A stretch of 15,322 bases of DNA, from NCBI GenBank assembly GCA_030425945.1, contig JAUHZL010000021.1, positions 1-15,322 of the forward strand, written 5' to 3'. Source of the stretch: Alphaproteobacteria bacterium. Lineage in GTDB: Bacteria > Pseudomonadota > Alphaproteobacteria > Rhodobacterales > Rhodobacteraceae. This document shows positions 12,422-15,322 of this stretch, one piece after another. The position numbers and the translations under genes were made by a program. Positions within the stretch are counted from its first letter, which is position 1. Each line of letters begins with the position of its first letter. The notes below the pieces were generated by a model. It was not told the origin of the DNA and made no database searches. It worked only from the letters and a program-made list of their open reading frames with translations.

Positions 12422-13675
12422 TCAGCCCGCCCTCAGCCGGGTGGCGGTCAGGGCGCTGGTGACCAGCAGGACCGTTGCCGTCGCCAGCATCAGCGGCAGT
12501 CCCCCCGCCTGGTAGGTCAGGCCCGACAGCAGCGTGCCGAGCAGGCGACCCGCGGCGTTGGCCATGTAGTAGAAGCCCACGTCCATCGTCACCCGCTCGG
12601 CCCTGGTGAAGGCGAGGATCAGGTAGGAGTGGAGCGCCGAGTTGACCGCGAAGACCGCGCCGAAGGCCAGGAGCCCTGCGACCAGCGTCGCGGTCAGCCC
12701 GGCCGAGGGGCCGGGGGCGCTTAGTGCTGCCAGCGTCAGGCCCGCCGGGATCAGCGCCAGCCCCGCCGCCCAGAGCCGGGCGTCGCGCACCAGGGCCGCC
12801 TGCGGCCGGGTGGCGGCGCGCAGCAGCCGCGGTGCGCTTGCCTGCACCGCGCCGTAGAGGATGATCCAGAGCGCCATGAAGCCGCCGATCAGGAAGAAGG
12901 CGGTGCGGTTGCCCTCCGGGCTGCCGTCCGAGAGCACGGCGGTGAAATAGACCGGCAGGCCGACCACGAACCACACGTCGCGCGCGCCGAAGAGGGTCAC
13001 GCGCGCCGCCGACAGCCAGTTCACGTTGGCGGACTTCGAGAAGACCTCCGCGAACTTCGCGCCCTTCCGGCCCCGGGGCAGGCCCGGCGGCATGGCGATC
13101 CCCACCGCCAGCAGGATCGCCGCCAGCACGGCGGCCATGCCGAGCACCGCCCCGACAAAGCCGAGCGTCGCGAGCAGGCCCGCGCCGAGCAGGAAGCCCA
13201 GTCCCTTGACTGCGTTCTTCGAGCCGGTGAGCAGCGCCACCCAGCGGAAGAGCCCGTCGCCGGAGGCGGGGGCCAGCAGCTTGACCGCCGACTTCGAGGA
13301 CATCTTGGCGAGGTCCTTGGCGACACCGCTCGCCCCCTGCACCGCCATCACGAAGACGACCGAGGCGCCGACGCCCCAGCCGGGATCAAGTTGCGCCAGC
13401 GCCAGCAGGGCCGCGACCTGGATCCCGAGCCCCGCGTAGAGCGTCGCGGTCAGCCCGAAGCGCGCCGCGATCCAGCCCGCGCTGAGGTTGGTGACGATGC
13501 CCGCGACCTCGTAGAGCAGGAAGAGATAGGCCAGCTGCACCGGCGAGAAGCCGAGCGTGTTGAAGTGCAGAAGCACCAGCATCCGCAGGGCGCCGTCGGT
13601 CAGCATGAAGGCCCAGTAGGCGGCGGTGACGGCGATGTAGGCCGACAGCCCTTCGGGCCGTTCAGAAACAGTCAT
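12422..13675 (-). CDS. arsJ: ArsJ, organoarsenical (1-arseno-3-phosphoglycerate) MFS exporter
   Basis: This 417-residue major facilitator protein has about 12 membrane helices. Its N-terminal half carries stretches I associate with ArsJ: YIAVTAAYWAFMLTDGALRM, VLLHFNTLGFSPVQLAYLFL and LYEVAGIVTNLSAGWIAARF. The loop GASGVAKDLAKMSSKSAVK, with the following LLTGSKNAVKGLGFLLGAGLL, is also typical. ArsJ exports 1-arseno-3-phosphoglycerate, the unstable product formed when GAPDH uses arsenate in place of phosphate; the compound then breaks down outside the cell. The GAPDH gene lies directly upstream, 205 bases away, which makes the assignment firm. ATG 13675 is preferred to the one at 13711 because the family N-terminus starts there, with GGAG about 11 bases before it. 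Confidence 0.93.
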   Translation of the reverse strand: MTVSERPEGLSAYIAVTAAYWAFMLTDGALRMLVLLHFNTLGFSPVQLAYLFLLYEVAGIVTNLSAGWIAARFGLTATLYAGLGIQVAALLALAQLDPGWGVGASVVFVMAVQGASGVAKDLAKMSSKSAVKLLAPASGDGLFRWVALLTGSKNAVKGLGFLLGAGLLATLGFVGAVLGMAAVLAAILLAVGIAMPPGLPRGRKGAKFAEVFSKSANVNWLSAARVTLFGARDVWFVVGLPVYFTAVLSDGSPEGNRTAFFLIGGFMALWIILYGAVQASAPRLLRAATRPQAALVRDARLWAAGLALIPAGLTLAALSAPGPSAGLTATLVAGLLAFGAVFAVNSALHSYLILAFTRAERVTMDVGFYYMANAAGRLLGTLLSGLTYQAGGLPLMLATATVLLVTSALTATRLRAG

Positions 13676-13880
13676 TTCAGGGGCTCCGGGCCTTTGCAAA
13701 AAAGGGGCCATCTAGTGTTAACCCTGATGCTTCCCCGGACCTCTCGGGAGATCGGGGAAGCAGGGGGTCAGGCAGGGGAGGCAGCCCTCGGATCAGGGGG
13801 CGGATCGGGTCTGTTCAGGGGTCTGGTCCGGCTGCCCGACAGGGTGTCGGACAGATGGTCCGGCAGGGTCCGGAGAGATC
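13676..13880 (-). promoter_or_regulatory. gapdh-arsJ intergenic region with two hairpins
   Basis: CCGACA-GGG-TGTCGG (13836-13850) forms a small hairpin about 30 bases after the gapdh stop. TGCTTCCCCG (13728-13737) and CGGGGAAGCA (13753-13762) form a perfect 10-bp stem, with a further three-pair stem inside, about 52 bases before the arsJ ATG. Neither has a T-run. A 205-base gap is long for an otherwise overlapping operon, so processing, attenuation or a separate arsJ promoter are possible. A six-T run near 13700-13705 (minus strand) lies further downstream. Confidence 0.4.
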
Positions 13881-14879
13881 TCATGGATGCATCCCGACCA
13901 TCAGCGCCACGTCCGCCAGACGATGCGCATAGCCGGTCTCGTTGTCGTACCAGGCATAGACCTTCACCTGGGTGCCGTTGACGACCATCGTCGAGGGGGC
14001 GTCCACGATCGAGGAGCGCGTGTCGTTGGTGTAGTCGGTCGAGACCAGCGGCCGGGTCTCGTAGCCGAGGATGCCCTTGAGCGGGCCGGCGGCGGCGGCC
14101 TCGAAGAGGGCGTTGACCTCCCCGGCGGTGGTCGGGCGCTCGACCTCGAAGACGCAGTCGGTGAGCGAGGCGTTCAGCAGCGGCACCCGCACCGCGTGGC
14201 CGTTCAGGCGGCCCGCCAGTTCGGGATAGATCAGCGTGATCGCGGTGGCGCTGCCGGTCGTCGTCGGGATCAGGCTGTTCAGCGCCGAACGGGCGCGGCG
14301 CAGGTCCTTGGCGGGCCGGTCGACGATGGTCTGCGTGTTGGTCACGTCATGGATCGTGGTGATCGACCCGTGCCGGATGCCGAGGTTTTCGTGGATCACC
14401 TTCACCACCGGGGCGAGGCAGTTGGTGGTGCAGGAGGCCGCCGTGACGATCCGGTGCCGGGCGGGGTCGTAGGTGTCCTCGTTCACGCCGAAGACGATGT
14501 TCGCGGTGGGGCCGTCCTTGACCGGGGCCGAGACCACGACGCGTTTCACACCGGCGGCGAAATAGGGCGCGAGTGCGGCCTCGGTCTTGAAGACGCCGGT
14601 GCAGTCGATGACCACGTCGACGCCGTCGAGCGGCAGCTTGCCCAGGTCCTTCGTGCCGATGAACGGCAGCCGCGTGCCGTCGATGGTGACGCTGCCCGCG
14701 TCATGGGCGAACGCGGCGTCCCAGCGCCCGTGGACGGTGTCGAACTCGAGCAGGTGGGCGTGCATCTCCGGGTCGCCCACCGCGTCGTTGATCCAGGCGA
14801 TCTGCGCACCGCGCTCCAGCAGCGGCTTCAGGGCGAGCTTGCCGATGCGGCCGAGCCCGTTCAGCGCGTAGACGGTCAT
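13881..14879 (-). CDS. ArsJ-associated glyceraldehyde-3-phosphate dehydrogenase
   Basis: This 332-residue enzyme has a complete GAPDH sequence: NAD-binding NGLGRIGK at residues 7-14, catalytic Cys150 in TAASCTTNCLAP, His177 in ITTIHDVTNTQ, and the closing VYAWYDNETGYAHR. In this setting it is expected to use arsenate with glyceraldehyde-3-phosphate and NAD+ to make 1-arseno-3-phosphoglycerate for ArsJ to export. The central clue is context: it sits between arsC (four-base ATGA overlap at 14876-14879, so translationally coupled) and arsJ. It is therefore a resistance paralogue rather than the housekeeping glycolytic gene, though the sequence alone would not show that. Confidence 0.93.
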   Translation of the reverse strand: MTVYALNGLGRIGKLALKPLLERGAQIAWINDAVGDPEMHAHLLEFDTVHGRWDAAFAHDAGSVTIDGTRLPFIGTKDLGKLPLDGVDVVIDCTGVFKTEAALAPYFAAGVKRVVVSAPVKDGPTANIVFGVNEDTYDPARHRIVTAASCTTNCLAPVVKVIHENLGIRHGSITTIHDVTNTQTIVDRPAKDLRRARSALNSLIPTTTGSATAITLIYPELAGRLNGHAVRVPLLNASLTDCVFEVERPTTAGEVNALFEAAAAGPLKGILGYETRPLVSTDYTNDTRSSIVDAPSTMVVNGTQVKVYAWYDNETGYAHRLADVALMVGMHP

Positions 14880-15322
14880 GCGGGGGTCTCCGTGCCGGCC
14901 GGGGTGCGGCCGATGTCGTCGACGGCGCGTTGCAGCGACAGCCGGTCGAGGCTGTCGAAGGGCAGCGCGGTGAAGGCGAGGATGCGGTTCCGGAGCGCAC
15001 CGTAGGCCTGCTGGAAGGCGAGGCTCTGCTCGGCGTCGGTGCCGGTGGCCTTGACCGGGTCGGGCATGCCCCAGTGGGCGCTGACCGGCTGGCCTTCCCA
15101 GGCCGGGCAGTCCTCGTTCGCGGCCTGGTCGCAGACGGTGAAGACGAAATCGAAGACCGGCGCGTCCTCGCCCTGGAACTCCGAGACGTTCTTGGCGCGC
15201 AGCACGCTCACGTCATGGCCCTTGTCGGCCAGCACCTTCAGCGCGAAGGGGTTCAGCTCGGAATAGGGCCGGGTCCCGGCGGAATGGGCGGTGAAGCGGT
15301 CGCCGCCGAGATCGCGCAGCAG
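14876..15322 (-). CDS. arsC: Arsenate reductase ArsC (low-molecular-weight phosphatase fold), N-terminus cut off
   Basis: The 148 C-terminal residues are present; the gene continues past the right edge, so the phosphate-binding loop with the catalytic Cys is not visible. What remains is characteristic: LLRDLGGDRFTAHSAGTRPY, ELNPFALKVLADKGHDVSVL, then FDFVFTVCDQAANEDCPAWEG and AHWGMPDPVKATGTDAEQ. The two Cys in the TVCDQAANEDC stretch are candidates for the resolving thiols that pass electrons from thioredoxin or glutaredoxin. The enzyme reduces arsenate to arsenite in the cytoplasm. Its stop overlaps the gapdh start by four bases. Some relatives are fused to an N-terminal ArsR domain; the window cannot show whether this one is. 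No arsenite pump (ArsB or Acr3) is visible here. Confidence 0.9.
   Translation of the reverse strand: MLRDLGGDRFTAHSAGTRPYSELNPFALKVLADKGHDVSVLRAKNVSEFQGEDAPVFDFVFTVCDQAANEDCPAWEGQPVSAHWGMPDPVKATGTDAEQSLAFQQAYGALRNRILAFTALPFDSLDRLSLQRAVDDIGRTPAGTETPA

Overview
The window looks like chromosomal or large-plasmid DNA of a high-GC alphaproteobacterium, most likely Rhodobacteraceae. The evidence is strongly G/C-biased third codon positions, a left-edge gene whose N-terminus matches the Sat/CysC-type sulfate adenylyltransferases I know from this family, and IS1380- and IS66-type transposase scars. No rRNA, tRNA or CRISPR array was seen.

Left part (1-4.6 kb): the start of a sulfate-activation gene (minus strand, cut by the edge); a non-coding stretch with a strong palindromic repeat and a densely folded RNA-like element; a small membrane protein; a DUF1612/RHE_PE00001-like helix-turn-helix protein; an AbrB/PIN (VapBC-type) toxin-antitoxin pair; and an arsR-permease operon with a clear operator. 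A 29-bp sequence containing the palindrome TGTTTCGCGCGCGAAACA occurs at 356-384 and, inverted, at 4222-4250, so it brackets this block. The right copy is fused to what looks like the tail of a decayed alpha/beta hydrolase gene.

Middle (4.6-11.3 kb): an inorganic-carbon module. dabB and dabA (minus strand) encode a DAB-type, energy-coupled dissolved inorganic carbon accumulation system; all four expected zinc ligands are visible in DabA. A LysR regulator is divergent from dabBA. After it comes a short region of visibly lower GC carrying an exported delta-class carbonic anhydrase. This gene has its own palindrome/promoter region and a classic terminator, and lies between an IS1380 transposase fragment and an IS66 transposase fragment, so it was probably acquired horizontally and placed beside dabBA. 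A periplasmic carbonic anhydrase could interconvert CO2 and bicarbonate to feed DabAB.

Right part (11.3-15.3 kb, all minus strand): an arsenic operon, arsC (cut by the right edge) - gapdh - arsJ, followed by a membrane acyltransferase-3 protein. GAPDH plus ArsJ make up the known route in which arsenate is turned into 1-arseno-3-phosphoglycerate and exported; ArsC gives the parallel arsenate-to-arsenite route. The window thus holds two arsenic/metalloid loci (arsR-permease at 2.7-4.1 kb, arsC-gapdh-arsJ at 12.4-15.3 kb) either side of an inorganic-carbon locus. Family assignments rest on recognised motifs read by eye; no database search was run.
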